From: Thermocatellispora tengchongensis
GTDB lineage: Bacteria; Actinomycetota; Actinomycetes; Streptosporangiales; Streptosporangiaceae
DNA: 64,000 nt
Direction of reading: 5' to 3'
NCBI RefSeq assembly: GCF_014202315.1
Contig: NZ_JACHGN010000009.1
Coordinates: forward strand, 279,602 to 343,601
Below, in pieces: positions 31,815 through 40,088 of the stretch (position 1 is its first letter; each line of letters starts with the position of its first letter). Both the position numbers and the translations under genes were made by a program. The notes beneath the pieces were generated by a model. That model was not told the DNA's origin and did no database searches. It worked only from the letters and a program-made list of their open reading frames with translations.

Positions 31815-33245
31815 TCACCGGCTGCGGAGCGCGTCCAGGACGTACCGCGCGGCCATGTGGCCGCCCGCGCGGGCGCGGCCCTCGCGGTCCACGGGGATCT
31901 GGCGCTGGTACTGCACGGCGATGTTGAGGTTGGCCACCCGCATCACGATCTGGGTGAGGTACGTGAGGCCGTTGGTCTGCTCCAGCGTGTACGCCTCGTC
32001 GCCCAGGCCGGGCAGGTCGCGCGGCGGCACGGTCTTGATCAGTGGCACGCCCGCTGCCGTCTCGTCGGCCTTCTCGTCCTGTGCGCGCCAGCGCGCGAAG
32101 TTGGCCTCGGCCCGCTCGACCGCCGTGTCGCCGAACTTGGGGACGTAGCGCACCACCTGGACGTTGAGGGTGTACTTCAGATTGGTCGGGGCGTTGTCGT
32201 CGGCCTCGCCCCAGTGGCAGATGCCCTGGGAGGTGGGGGAGGGGATCGCTGCGAGGCTCAGCGTGGCGGCCTGCTCGGGGGTGATCAGCTTGCACGGGTC
32301 CGGTGCGGTGGCGAACGCGGTCGGCAGCGGGGACGGGCGCGAGGACGGCGGCGCGGACGGGGGCGTTGACCGGGCCGCCGTCGTGGCCGTGGGTGAGGGC
32401 GCGGGCTCGGCGGAGCCGCGGGACAGCACCGCGGTCACGGTCGCCGCGGCGGCGAGCGCGACGACGGTGACGCCCGCCGTCACCAGTGCGAGCCGGCGGC
32501 GACGGCGGGGGCGCGAGGGGAGCGGCATGAGCCGTTCCAGCGTGATCGCCACCGCCTCCGGGGCGGGCCGGTGGGCCGGGTCGTCGTCGAGCAGCCCGGA
32601 CAGCAGCGGCGCGAGGGGGCCCGACGGAGTCTCGGCCGTCTCCGGCGCGCTGAGCGGCATGCCGCCCATGGACACCGGCCGGCCCTGCTGGCCGGGCGCG
32701 TGGCCCTCCAGGGCGGTGTAGAGCACGACCCCCAGGTCGCGCAGCTCCTGGGCCATGCTCGGGGGCTCGCCGGTGAACAGGCCGGTGCCGAAGCCGGTCA
32801 CCACGATGCGGTCGCCGGCGCCGAGGACGACCGACTCGGGGCCGAGCGCGCCGTGCCAGGCGCCGTGCGCGTGGGCGTGGGTGAGGGCGGCGAGCACCCG
32901 CAGGCCGATGGCGGCCACGCGCTCGTGGGGCTGCGGGCCCCGGGTACGGAGGACCTGGGCCAGCGTCGGGCCTTCGACCAGCTCCTGCACCATCCACATG
33001 CGGTCGCCCGCGGCGATCACGTCGTGGGTCGTGGGGACGGCCGCGTGCCGCAGCGCCGCCGCCGCGCGTACGACCCGGACGACCGGCTCCCGGTACGGTC
33101 CCGGCGGCGGCAGCGGGACCTCGGTGACGGCCACCTCGCGGTGCAGCAGCTCGTCACGGGCCCGCCATGAGGACCCCGCCGTGCCGAGGCGCTCCAGCAG
33201 CCGGTAGCGCCCGCCCAGCAGGTGCGCGCCTCGCGGGTCAGCCAC
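31815..33245 (-). CDS. Receptor pseudokinase with extracellular DUF3558-like domain (array member 4)
   Basis: A 476-residue Ser/Thr-kinase-fold protein that appears catalytically dead. The ATP lysine is replaced by Thr41 (EVAVTEVPL, versus EVAIKEV in its neighbour), the catalytic loop reads HGALGPESV (131-139) instead of HRDxKPxN, and DFG is GFG (151-153); the glycine loop is also altered (GTAGSSW). A single TM (about 247-268) is followed by a Pro/Ser/Thr linker and an extracellular domain with PDPCKLITPEQ and ICHWGEAD cysteine strings. It overlaps the active kinase gene upstream by 8 bp and is the last gene of the array. It may act as a sensor or binding partner of the active kinases. Confidence 0.85.
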   Translation of the reverse strand: MADPRGAHLLGGRYRLLERLGTAGSSWRARDELLHREVAVTEVPLPPPGPYREPVVRVVRAAAALRHAAVPTTHDVIAAGDRMWMVQELVEGPTLAQVLRTRGPQPHERVAAIGLRVLAALTHAHAHGAWHGALGPESVVLGAGDRIVVTGFGTGLFTGEPPSMAQELRDLGVVLYTALEGHAPGQQGRPVSMGGMPLSAPETAETPSGPLAPLLSGLLDDDPAHRPAPEAVAITLERLMPLPSRPRRRRRLALVTAGVTVVALAAAATVTAVLSRGSAEPAPSPTATTAARSTPPSAPPSSRPSPLPTAFATAPDPCKLITPEQAATLSLAAIPSPTSQGICHWGEADDNAPTNLKYTLNVQVVRYVPKFGDTAVERAEANFARWRAQDEKADETAAGVPLIKTVPPRDLPGLGDEAYTLEQTNGLTYLTQIVMRVANLNIAVQYQRQIPVDREGRARAGGHMAARYVLDALRSR

Positions 33246-34782
33246 GGCTGTTGAGCTCCTCGGCGACGTACCGGGCGGCGGTGAGCGCGGTGGTCCTGAT
33301 CTTCTGGTCGGTCCGCTTCGCCTTTTCGGAGTACTCCACGGTCACCAGCAGGTTGCTCGACCGGAACACGATCGTGTTGTAGGCCCTGTCGCTCAGGCTG
33401 GTGGAGTCGTAGGTGAAGGCGTCCTTGCCGACGCCGCTGACGGGGCGCACCGGGTCCACCCGGCCCCACGGGCTCGTGCCCGTGTCGGCGTTCAGCTTCT
33501 CGCGGCGGGCGAGCAGGAACGCCTGGGCGACCTCGGGCGCGGCGCGGCCCTGCCGCGGGGCGTAGTGGACCAGCGTGACCCGCAGCCAGCCCGGGTCGGA
33601 GGAGCCGCCCCAGTCGCAGAAGGCGCCCTCCTTGCTGTCGAGCTCGGGGGCGACCCCGGGCACCAGCGCCCCGCTCTGCTCGGCGGTCAGCAGCTCGCAG
33701 GGGTCGGGCGGTGTGGGGAAGCGGCCCGCGCCGGCGGTGGCGGCGGTCGGGGTCGGGGCGGCGGCCACCGGCGTCGTCGTCGGCTCGGGGTCTGCCCCGT
33801 CACGGGTCAGCGCGTACGCCGTCGCCGCCCCGGCCACCGCGAGTGCGGCGACGGCCGCGGCGATCAGCGGCGTACGGCGCCTGGAGGGCGCGGCGGGGGC
33901 CTGCGGGGCCGCCTGGGGCGGCGGGGCCGCCTGGGGCGGCGGGGCCACCGGGGCGGGCAGGCCCTGGGCGACCCGTTGCAGGGCGGCGCGCAGCTCCGGA
34001 ACCCCCGGACGGGCGCGCGGGTCCTTGCGGAGCATGGCCAGCAGCACCGGGCCGAGGTGACCCGCGCGGGACGGCGGGGGCGTGTCCTGGGTGAGGACCG
34101 CGCCCAGCGTGGCCATCGGCATGTCGCGGTGGAACGGGGCCTGGCCCTCCACCGCGGCGTAGAGGGTCGCGCCCAGGGACCACAGGTCGGCGGCGGGGCC
34201 GTCCTCCTCGCCGCGCAGGCGCTCGGGCGCGATGTAGCCGGGGGAGCCGACGAGCTTGCCGGGCTTGGTCAGCTCGCCGTCGCCGTCCATGGTGGCGATG
34301 CCGAAGTCGGTCAGCAGCACCGCGCCGTCGTGGGCGATCATGATGTTCGGCGGCTTGACGTCGCGGTGCATGACGCCGTGGCGGTGCGCGAGCGCGAGGG
34401 CGTCGAGGACGGCCAGGCCGATCGCGGCCACCCGCTCGGGGGGAAGCGGGCCCTCGTCCTTGACCAGTTTGTCCAGCGACCGGCCGCGTACGTAGTCCAT
34501 GACGATCCACGGCCGGCCCTCCTGGGCCACCACGTCGTGCACCGCGACGATGGCCGGGTGGCCGAGCCGGGCGGCGGCGCGGGCCTCGCGCATCGTCCGC
34601 TCGTGGGCCTCCGCGCGCTGGGCCTGGGGGAGGTGCGCGTCGAGGCGTACCTCCTTGATCGCCACCTCGCGGTGCAGCAGTTCGTCGCGGGCCCGCCACA
34701 CCACGCCCATGCCGCCCGCGCCGAGGCGCTCGACGGCGCGGTAACGGCCGGCGAGGAGGGGGAGCGAGCGGGGGTCATCCAT
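33238..34782 (-). CDS. Receptor Ser/Thr protein kinase, catalytic motifs intact (array member 3)
   Basis: A 514-residue PknB-like kinase. The glycine loop GAGGMGVVW, Lys43 (VAIKEV), HRDVKPPN (139-146), DFG (159-161) and the APE-equivalent GYIAPERLRG are all intact. A Pro/Gln-rich juxtamembrane stretch leads to one TM (about 302-325), a Thr/Pro-rich linker and an extracellular domain with PDPCELLTAEQ and FCDWGG, resembling DUF3558-type domains. It overlaps both neighbours by 8 bp, so expression is coupled to the two pseudokinases. Ligand and substrates are unknown. Confidence 0.92.
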   Translation of the reverse strand: MDDPRSLPLLAGRYRAVERLGAGGMGVVWRARDELLHREVAIKEVRLDAHLPQAQRAEAHERTMREARAAARLGHPAIVAVHDVVAQEGRPWIVMDYVRGRSLDKLVKDEGPLPPERVAAIGLAVLDALALAHRHGVMHRDVKPPNIMIAHDGAVLLTDFGIATMDGDGELTKPGKLVGSPGYIAPERLRGEEDGPAADLWSLGATLYAAVEGQAPFHRDMPMATLGAVLTQDTPPPSRAGHLGPVLLAMLRKDPRARPGVPELRAALQRVAQGLPAPVAPPPQAAPPPQAAPQAPAAPSRRRTPLIAAAVAALAVAGAATAYALTRDGADPEPTTTPVAAAPTPTAATAGAGRFPTPPDPCELLTAEQSGALVPGVAPELDSKEGAFCDWGGSSDPGWLRVTLVHYAPRQGRAAPEVAQAFLLARREKLNADTGTSPWGRVDPVRPVSGVGKDAFTYDSTSLSDRAYNTIVFRSSNLLVTVEYSEKAKRTDQKIRTTALTAARYVAEELNSRG

Positions 34783-36394
34783 AGGTCTTCAGCGCCTCCA
34801 CGACCTCGCGGGCGGCCTTCTGGGCCCCGGCGAGGAGCCGGCCGTCGGCGTCGTCCTTCGCCCCGCCGCGCTCGTACTCGATCTCGAAGACCAGGTTGCT
34901 CACCCGGGTGACCATAATGATCTTGGCGGAGCCGCCGTAGATGTTGATGCTGCTGTAGTCCAGGAAGGAGAAGGACTCCTCGCCGATGCCGCTCAGATCG
35001 CGCGGCGGCGCCGGGGTGGGGGTGGCGTACCGGAGCTTGGCGGCGAAGTCGGCCTTCTTGCCGCTGAGGTGCTCCTTGGCCTTGGTGATCTCGGTGCCGT
35101 CCTGCTTGTACGCCGTGATGCGCAGGCGCAGGTCGTACTTCTGCGCGTTGGCCAGCCGGTAGTCCTGGGTCAGCCAGTTGCACTCGCCGGTCGAGACCTC
35201 CGAGCTGCGCAGCGAGGGCACCAGCTCGGCGGCCAGCTCGTCGCTCAGCAGGCTGCACGCGCGCGGCGTGGTCGCGAACCGGCCCTTCGCCCCCGCCCCG
35301 GACGGCGTGGGGGTGGGGCTCGCCGTCGCGCCCGCCGCGGCCGGGGACGGGTCGCGGAACAGCGGCGCGGCCAGCACCCCGATCGCCACCGCCATGGCAA
35401 CCCCGAGCACACCGGCGAAGACGATCACCGACCGCGGCACGAAGACCCCGCGTGGCCGCCCCTCGCCGGCGGGAGGCGCGCCCACCGGCGTGGTGTCCCA
35501 GCCCTCGGGACGGGCCGGGACGGGACCGGCGGCGTGGGGGCGAGGGCTCCCGTACGGCGGCTGGGGCGCGGCCATGTGCTGCCCCTGCGGCGGCGTGTGC
35601 TGTCCCTGCGGCCCCATGTGTTGCGCCTGTGGCGCCGCTTGTTGGGCCTGTGGTGCCGCGTGCTGTCCCTGCGGGGCCCCATGGGGCGGTGGGGTGACGT
35701 AGGGCGGCGCGGGCGGCTGCGCGGGGGCCGACGGTGGGGTCGCCTCGCTCTGGAGGGCGGCGGCGCCGGGTGCGGGCTTGGCGGCGTGGGCCGGGACGCC
35801 GCCCGCCGGGGTGTCGGGGGCCGGGGCGGGGAAGTTCGGGCTGAACGGCGACGAGGCGGGGCCGCGCCAGGGCGGGGCGCTGCCGCGGGCGGGGTGGGGC
35901 GCGGTGACCTCCGCCGCGTGGTCGGGGGTGGAGGAGGGCCGGTACGGCTCTGCGTGCATGGGGTGGGCGATGTCCTGGAGCTGGGTGCGGAGGGAGGCGG
36001 CGTCGGGGCGGGCGGACGGGTCGGGGGCGAGCAGGCGGCCAAGGATCGGGGCGAGCGGGCCCGCCTGCACGGGGACGGACCCGGGCGCGGGCGGGTGGCC
36101 CTCGACGGCGGTGAACAGGGTGGCGCCGAGGGTCCACAGGTCGGAGGCGGGGCCCGCCATGCCCTCGGGCGGGACGAAGCCGGGGACGGGCCCCGGGGCG
36201 GCCCGGCCCGCCGCGACGGAGATGCGGCCGTCCTCGCCCATCATGATCATGTCGGGACGGACGTCGCGGAGTCCCGTCGTGCCGTCGCGCGCCGCGGCCA
36301 TCTCGGCCAGCACCCGCAGGCCGATGGCCGCCACCCGCCGGGGCGGCAGCGGCCCCGACCGGCTGATGATCTCGTGGAGGGAGGTGTCCTTCAT
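34775..36394 (-). CDS. Receptor pseudokinase lacking the N-lobe (array member 2)
   Basis: A 539-residue protein that begins at the kinase hinge: its residues 1-20 align with residues ~101-119 of the next kinase (RSLDKLVKDEGPLPP), so the whole ATP-binding N-lobe is absent. The catalytic loop is LRDVRPDMI (42-50) and DFG is replaced by AAG, while the alphaF string SDLWTLGATLFTAVEG is conserved. A ~200-residue Pro/Ala/Gln/His-rich region with QGQH repeats precedes one TM (about 320-342). The extracellular domain has the same paired cysteines (RACSLLSDE and GECNWLTQ). It cannot bind ATP in the normal way. The intact C-lobe suggests a scaffold or inhibitor role. Confidence 0.85.
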   Translation of the reverse strand: MKDTSLHEIISRSGPLPPRRVAAIGLRVLAEMAAARDGTTGLRDVRPDMIMMGEDGRISVAAGRAAPGPVPGFVPPEGMAGPASDLWTLGATLFTAVEGHPPAPGSVPVQAGPLAPILGRLLAPDPSARPDAASLRTQLQDIAHPMHAEPYRPSSTPDHAAEVTAPHPARGSAPPWRGPASSPFSPNFPAPAPDTPAGGVPAHAAKPAPGAAALQSEATPPSAPAQPPAPPYVTPPPHGAPQGQHAAPQAQQAAPQAQHMGPQGQHTPPQGQHMAAPQPPYGSPRPHAAGPVPARPEGWDTTPVGAPPAGEGRPRGVFVPRSVIVFAGVLGVAMAVAIGVLAAPLFRDPSPAAAGATASPTPTPSGAGAKGRFATTPRACSLLSDELAAELVPSLRSSEVSTGECNWLTQDYRLANAQKYDLRLRITAYKQDGTEITKAKEHLSGKKADFAAKLRYATPTPAPPRDLSGIGEESFSFLDYSSINIYGGSAKIIMVTRVSNLVFEIEYERGGAKDDADGRLLAGAQKAAREVVEALKTYG

Positions 36395-36431
36395 CGGTGC
36401 TTCCGGTCCATGGGGGTCGGGTCGGTCCCGT

Positions 36432-38039
36432 TCATCCGGTTCGCTTCAGCGCCGCGACCATCCAGTCGGCGATCGTCCTGGCGCCGTCGCGCAGGGCCTT
36501 CTCATCGAGCTTGCCGTCGATCGCGGTATAGCCGACCTCCATCACCAGGTTGTCCAGGCGGAAGACGATGTAGCTCTGTTCCGGTTTCAGGTGGCTGCGG
36601 TTGTCGTAGACCTGGTAGGCGAACGCCTCGTCGCCGACGCCGGTCACCGGTTCGGGCCCGGTGTTGCGCGCGGAGCGGAGCCGGGCGCCGATGTCGTCCC
36701 AGGACCACACCAAGGTGCCGCTGGGGATCGTGGCGTTGCGCTGGTTGACGAAACGCTCGTGGGCGCGGCGCGGGCTCGACCCCCAGTGCTCCTCGCCGGA
36801 CAGCAGCGTGACGGGGTTGGCCTCGATGCCCATGCCCTCGGCCTCCCACGAGCAGCCCTCGCGGTTGGTGGCCCCGCCCTTGACGTCCTCGATTCCGGGG
36901 AGCATGCGGCGTACCTGCTCGGCCGTCAGCAGGTCGCACACGCGTACGGGCAGGCCGAAGCGGCCGGGGCTCTCGCTGAGCCGGGTCGGGGTGGGGGTGG
37001 CCCGGGGCCGGGGCGGCTCGGGGGCGGTCAGGGCGGCGGCCACGTTCACGGTCAGCGCGGAGCCCGCCGCGATCACGGCGAGCAGCAGCACGATGCCGGC
37101 CGCGATCGGCCAGGTGCGCGGCGGGCGCGCGGGAACGGGGGCGGTGGCGCCGGTGGTGCGGGTGGGGCCGAAGGGCGCGCCGGGCACGGGCTCGGGCGGC
37201 GGGGCCTGCTGCGGCACGGCGACCGGCTCGGCGGTCAGGGGCTCCAGCTCCCGGGCCGCCTCGGCGAGGGCGGGGCGGTCGCCGGGCTCGGGGGCGAGCA
37301 GGCGCAGCAGCGCCGGCCCGAGCGCGCCCGCGCGCTCGGGCGGCCGGGGCGGCTCCACGAGGACCTTGCTCAGCACCGCCACCGGCGTGTCGGCGTGGTG
37401 CGGCGGCCTGCCCTCCACGCCGAAGTACAGCGTGGCGCCGAGCGACCACAGGTCGGACGCCGGGCCGCCGGGCTCGCCGCGCAGACGTTCCGGCGCGATG
37501 TACTCCGGCGCCCCCACCAGGTGCACCGTCCGGTCGAGCGTCGCCTCGCCCTCGATCGCGGCGATGCCGAAGTCGGTGAGCACCGCCCGGCCCGTCCGGG
37601 TGAGGATCACGTTGCCGGGTTTGATGTCGCGGTGCACGACCCCGGCCGCGTGCGCCACGGCGAGCGCGGCCAGCACGCTCACGCCCACCCGGGCGATCTG
37701 GTGCGGCGGGAGCGGGCCGCGACGGCGTACCAGCTCCTCCAGGGACGACCCGCTCAGCCGCTCCATGACCACCCAGGGACGGCCGCCCTCGACGATCACG
37801 TCGTGGATGGTGACGATCGAGGGGTGCTTGAGCCGGGCGGCGACGTTGGCCTCGCGGACCGTCGCCTCGCACAGCTCGCGCCTGCGCGCCTCGTCCAGGC
37901 CGGGCGCGAGGCGCACCTCCTTGACCGCCACGTCGCGGCCGAGCACGTCGTCGGCGGCCAGCCAGATCGTGCCGGAGTCGCCCTCGCCCAGCGGGTTGAG
38001 CAGCCGGTAACGTCCCGCGAGACGTCGAGAGCCGATCAA
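36432..38039 (-). CDS. Receptor Ser/Thr protein kinase, catalytic motifs intact (array member 1)
   Basis: About 535 residues. The glycine loop is GEGDSGTIW, Lys40 (VAVKEV) binds ATP, the catalytic loop is HRDIKPGN (136-143) and the metal motif DFG (156-158); EYIAPERLRG follows. One TM (about 300-322), a Pro/Arg/Thr linker and an extracellular domain with CDLLTAEQ and CSWEAEG complete it. I chose TTG at 38039 because GGGGAG lies six bases upstream; an in-frame TTG at 38099 has no ribosome site. It is the first of the four kinase-like genes on this strand and probably heads the operon. Confidence 0.9.
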   Translation of the reverse strand: MIGSRRLAGRYRLLNPLGEGDSGTIWLAADDVLGRDVAVKEVRLAPGLDEARRRELCEATVREANVAARLKHPSIVTIHDVIVEGGRPWVVMERLSGSSLEELVRRRGPLPPHQIARVGVSVLAALAVAHAAGVVHRDIKPGNVILTRTGRAVLTDFGIAAIEGEATLDRTVHLVGAPEYIAPERLRGEPGGPASDLWSLGATLYFGVEGRPPHHADTPVAVLSKVLVEPPRPPERAGALGPALLRLLAPEPGDRPALAEAARELEPLTAEPVAVPQQAPPPEPVPGAPFGPTRTTGATAPVPARPPRTWPIAAGIVLLLAVIAAGSALTVNVAAALTAPEPPRPRATPTPTRLSESPGRFGLPVRVCDLLTAEQVRRMLPGIEDVKGGATNREGCSWEAEGMGIEANPVTLLSGEEHWGSSPRRAHERFVNQRNATIPSGTLVWSWDDIGARLRSARNTGPEPVTGVGDEAFAYQVYDNRSHLKPEQSYIVFRLDNLVMEVGYTAIDGKLDEKALRDGARTIADWMVAALKRTG

Positions 38040-38128
38040 AGCGCTCCCCCCTCGTCGTCGGCCACCGGCGCCTAGCAAAATAGTCCCTTGCCGATGCAAC
38101 GGCTACCTGGATCGTGGGAGGGGGACGA

Positions 38129-38983
38129 TCAGCCCTTCTCACTTCCCTCGTTCGCGCCGCGTACGAAGTGGCGCTGGAACACCACGAAGATGATCGCCAC
38201 CGGGATCGTGGCGAGCAGGGCCGCGCCCAGCTTCAGCGGGTACTGCGTGCCCGCCCCGAGGGAGCCGCTGACCAGGTCGGCCAGGCCGCGCGGGAGCGTG
38301 AACAGGGCGGGGTCCTGGACCGCGACCAGCGTGTGCGGGAACTCGTTCCACGAGCCCTGGAAGGACAGGATCGTCAGCGTGATCAGCGCCGGTCTGGCCA
38401 GCGGCAGCACCACCGACCAGAACGTGCGGAACGCGCCCGCGCCGTCGATGCGCGCCGCCTCCTCGACGCTGACCGGGATCGACTCGAAGAACTGCTTCAT
38501 GATGAACACGCCCGTCGCGTCGGCGAGCAGCGGCACGATCAGCGCGACGTAGCTGTCGTAGATCCCGAGCTGGTTGAGCACCAGGAACTTCGGGATCAGC
38601 AGCACCACGCCGGGCACCGCCATGATCGCGACGATCGCGGCGAAGACGCCGCGGCGGCCGGTGAAGCGCAGCCGCGCCAGGGCGTACCCGGCGAGGGAGT
38701 CGAAGAACACCCGGCCCGCGGTGACCAGGAGGGCCACCAGCACCGAGTTGGCCAGCCAGACCGGCATGCCGGTGCCGGCGAAGATCCGCTCGTAGCCGGC
38801 CAGGGAGAGGGGCGACGGTATGGGCGACAGCGCGTTGGCCGCCGCGTCGGCCTCGGTCTTGAAGGAGTTCGCCACCTGGATGACGAACGGGTAGAGGAAG
38901 ACCAGGGCGAAGAAGACCAGCACCGCGTACCCGGCGAACGTGCTCGCCACGGCCCGCGGCCCGGTGCGGTCCGGCCGGGTCAT
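38129..38983 (-). CDS. Carbohydrate ABC transporter permease, MalG type
   Basis: A 284-residue inner-membrane permease with six TM helices. The EAA loop (EEAARIDGAGAFRTFWSVVLP) contacts the ATPase, and the N-terminal YPFVIQVANSF is typical of CUT1 MalG/LacG subunits. It lies 1 bp after the MalF-type gene in an operon LacI - binding protein - permease - permease. No ATPase gene is present, so a shared MsiK-type ATPase is likely. The substrate is probably an oligosaccharide; the divergent debranching-type enzyme hints at an alpha-glucan. Confidence 0.92.
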   Translation of the reverse strand: MTRPDRTGPRAVASTFAGYAVLVFFALVFLYPFVIQVANSFKTEADAAANALSPIPSPLSLAGYERIFAGTGMPVWLANSVLVALLVTAGRVFFDSLAGYALARLRFTGRRGVFAAIVAIMAVPGVVLLIPKFLVLNQLGIYDSYVALIVPLLADATGVFIMKQFFESIPVSVEEAARIDGAGAFRTFWSVVLPLARPALITLTILSFQGSWNEFPHTLVAVQDPALFTLPRGLADLVSGSLGAGTQYPLKLGAALLATIPVAIIFVVFQRHFVRGANEGSEKG

Positions 38984-38984
38984 G

Positions 38985-40085
38985 TCAGATCCTCCCCCCG
39001 CCGCGCCCGCGCAGCAGCCACCGCTGCGCCAGCGTCAGCAGCACGATGATCAGGAACAGCACGAACGAGATCGCCGCGCCGGAGCCGTAGTCGAAGTCGC
39101 GGAAGGCCGTCCGGTACGACAGGTACGCCGGCGTCAGCGTCGTCTTGGCCGGGTCGCCCTGGCTCATCACGTAGATCTGGTCGAAGACCTGCCAGGTGCC
39201 GATCAGGCCCAGCGTGAGCACCAGGAACAGCGTCGGCCGCAGCATGGGCAGGGTGACGTACCGGAACCGCTGCCACCGCCCGGCGCCGTCGAGTTTGCTC
39301 GCCTCCTCCAGTTGCACCGGGATGTCCTGGAGGGCGGCCAGGAACATCAGCATGAACGTGCCCGAGGTGGTCCACACGACCAGCGCGATGATCGAGCACA
39401 TGGCCACGCTCGGCCCCGACAGCCAGTCCCACCAGGTCAGGCCGAACGGCCCGCCGCTCGTCAGGGCCGCGGGCGGGGCGTCGATGTCGGCGATGCCGAG
39501 CCCGCTCAGCAGCAGGTGCAGCACCCCGCGCGAGTCGGAGAACCACTGCGGGCCCGAGACGCCGAACAGGCCGAGCAGCCCGTTGACCGCGCCGGAGTTG
39601 GCGAAGACGAACAGGAACACCACGCTGATCGCCACCGAGCTGGTCACCGAGGGGAAGTAGAAGGCGGTGCGGAAGAACGTTTTGCCGCGCAGCATCCGGT
39701 TGTTCACCACCAGCGCCAGGAACAGCGCCAGCGCGGTCTGCAGCGGGACCACGAACGCCACGTAGTACGCGTTGTTCCGCACGCTGGTCATGAAGTCCTG
39801 GCGGGCCAGGCTGTCCTCGGTGAACAGCCGGGTGTAGTTCTGCGCGCCCACCACCTCGACCCCGGCGCGGAAGGGGCTGCCCTGGCCGTTCCAGGCGGTC
39901 AGGCTCACCCACAGCGCCATCAGGATCGGCAGCACCATGAACAGCCCGAGGATCACCACCACCGGCGCGACGAACAGCCAGCCCGCGGCGTTCTCCCGCC
40001 CGGCCCCGGGCCGCCTGCCGGGGCCGGGCGGCGCACCGGGCCGAGAGGGCCGGGAGGGCCGGGCGGGAACGGCCACACCGCTCAT
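38985..40085 (-). CDS. Carbohydrate ABC transporter permease, MalF type
   Basis: A 366-residue permease with a Pro-rich cytosolic N-tail and six main TM helices. The EAA loop reads LEEASKLDGAGRWQRFRYVTLP. A long insert after TM3 (about residues 170-225, with GVSGPQWFSD) is unusual for the family and may be periplasmic. It lies 3 bp downstream of the binding-protein gene and 1 bp upstream of its MalG-type partner. Confidence 0.92.
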   Translation of the reverse strand: MSGVAVPARPSRPSRPGAPPGPGRRPGAGRENAAGWLFVAPVVVILGLFMVLPILMALWVSLTAWNGQGSPFRAGVEVVGAQNYTRLFTEDSLARQDFMTSVRNNAYYVAFVVPLQTALALFLALVVNNRMLRGKTFFRTAFYFPSVTSSVAISVVFLFVFANSGAVNGLLGLFGVSGPQWFSDSRGVLHLLLSGLGIADIDAPPAALTSGGPFGLTWWDWLSGPSVAMCSIIALVVWTTSGTFMLMFLAALQDIPVQLEEASKLDGAGRWQRFRYVTLPMLRPTLFLVLTLGLIGTWQVFDQIYVMSQGDPAKTTLTPAYLSYRTAFRDFDYGSGAAISFVLFLIIVLLTLAQRWLLRGRGGGRI

Positions 40086-40088
40086 GGG

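Noticed and set aside
38040-38099. Upstream TTG start for the first receptor kinase
   Set aside because: No ribosome site precedes it, whereas GGGGAG precedes the TTG at 38039, which also gives the standard kinase N-terminus.
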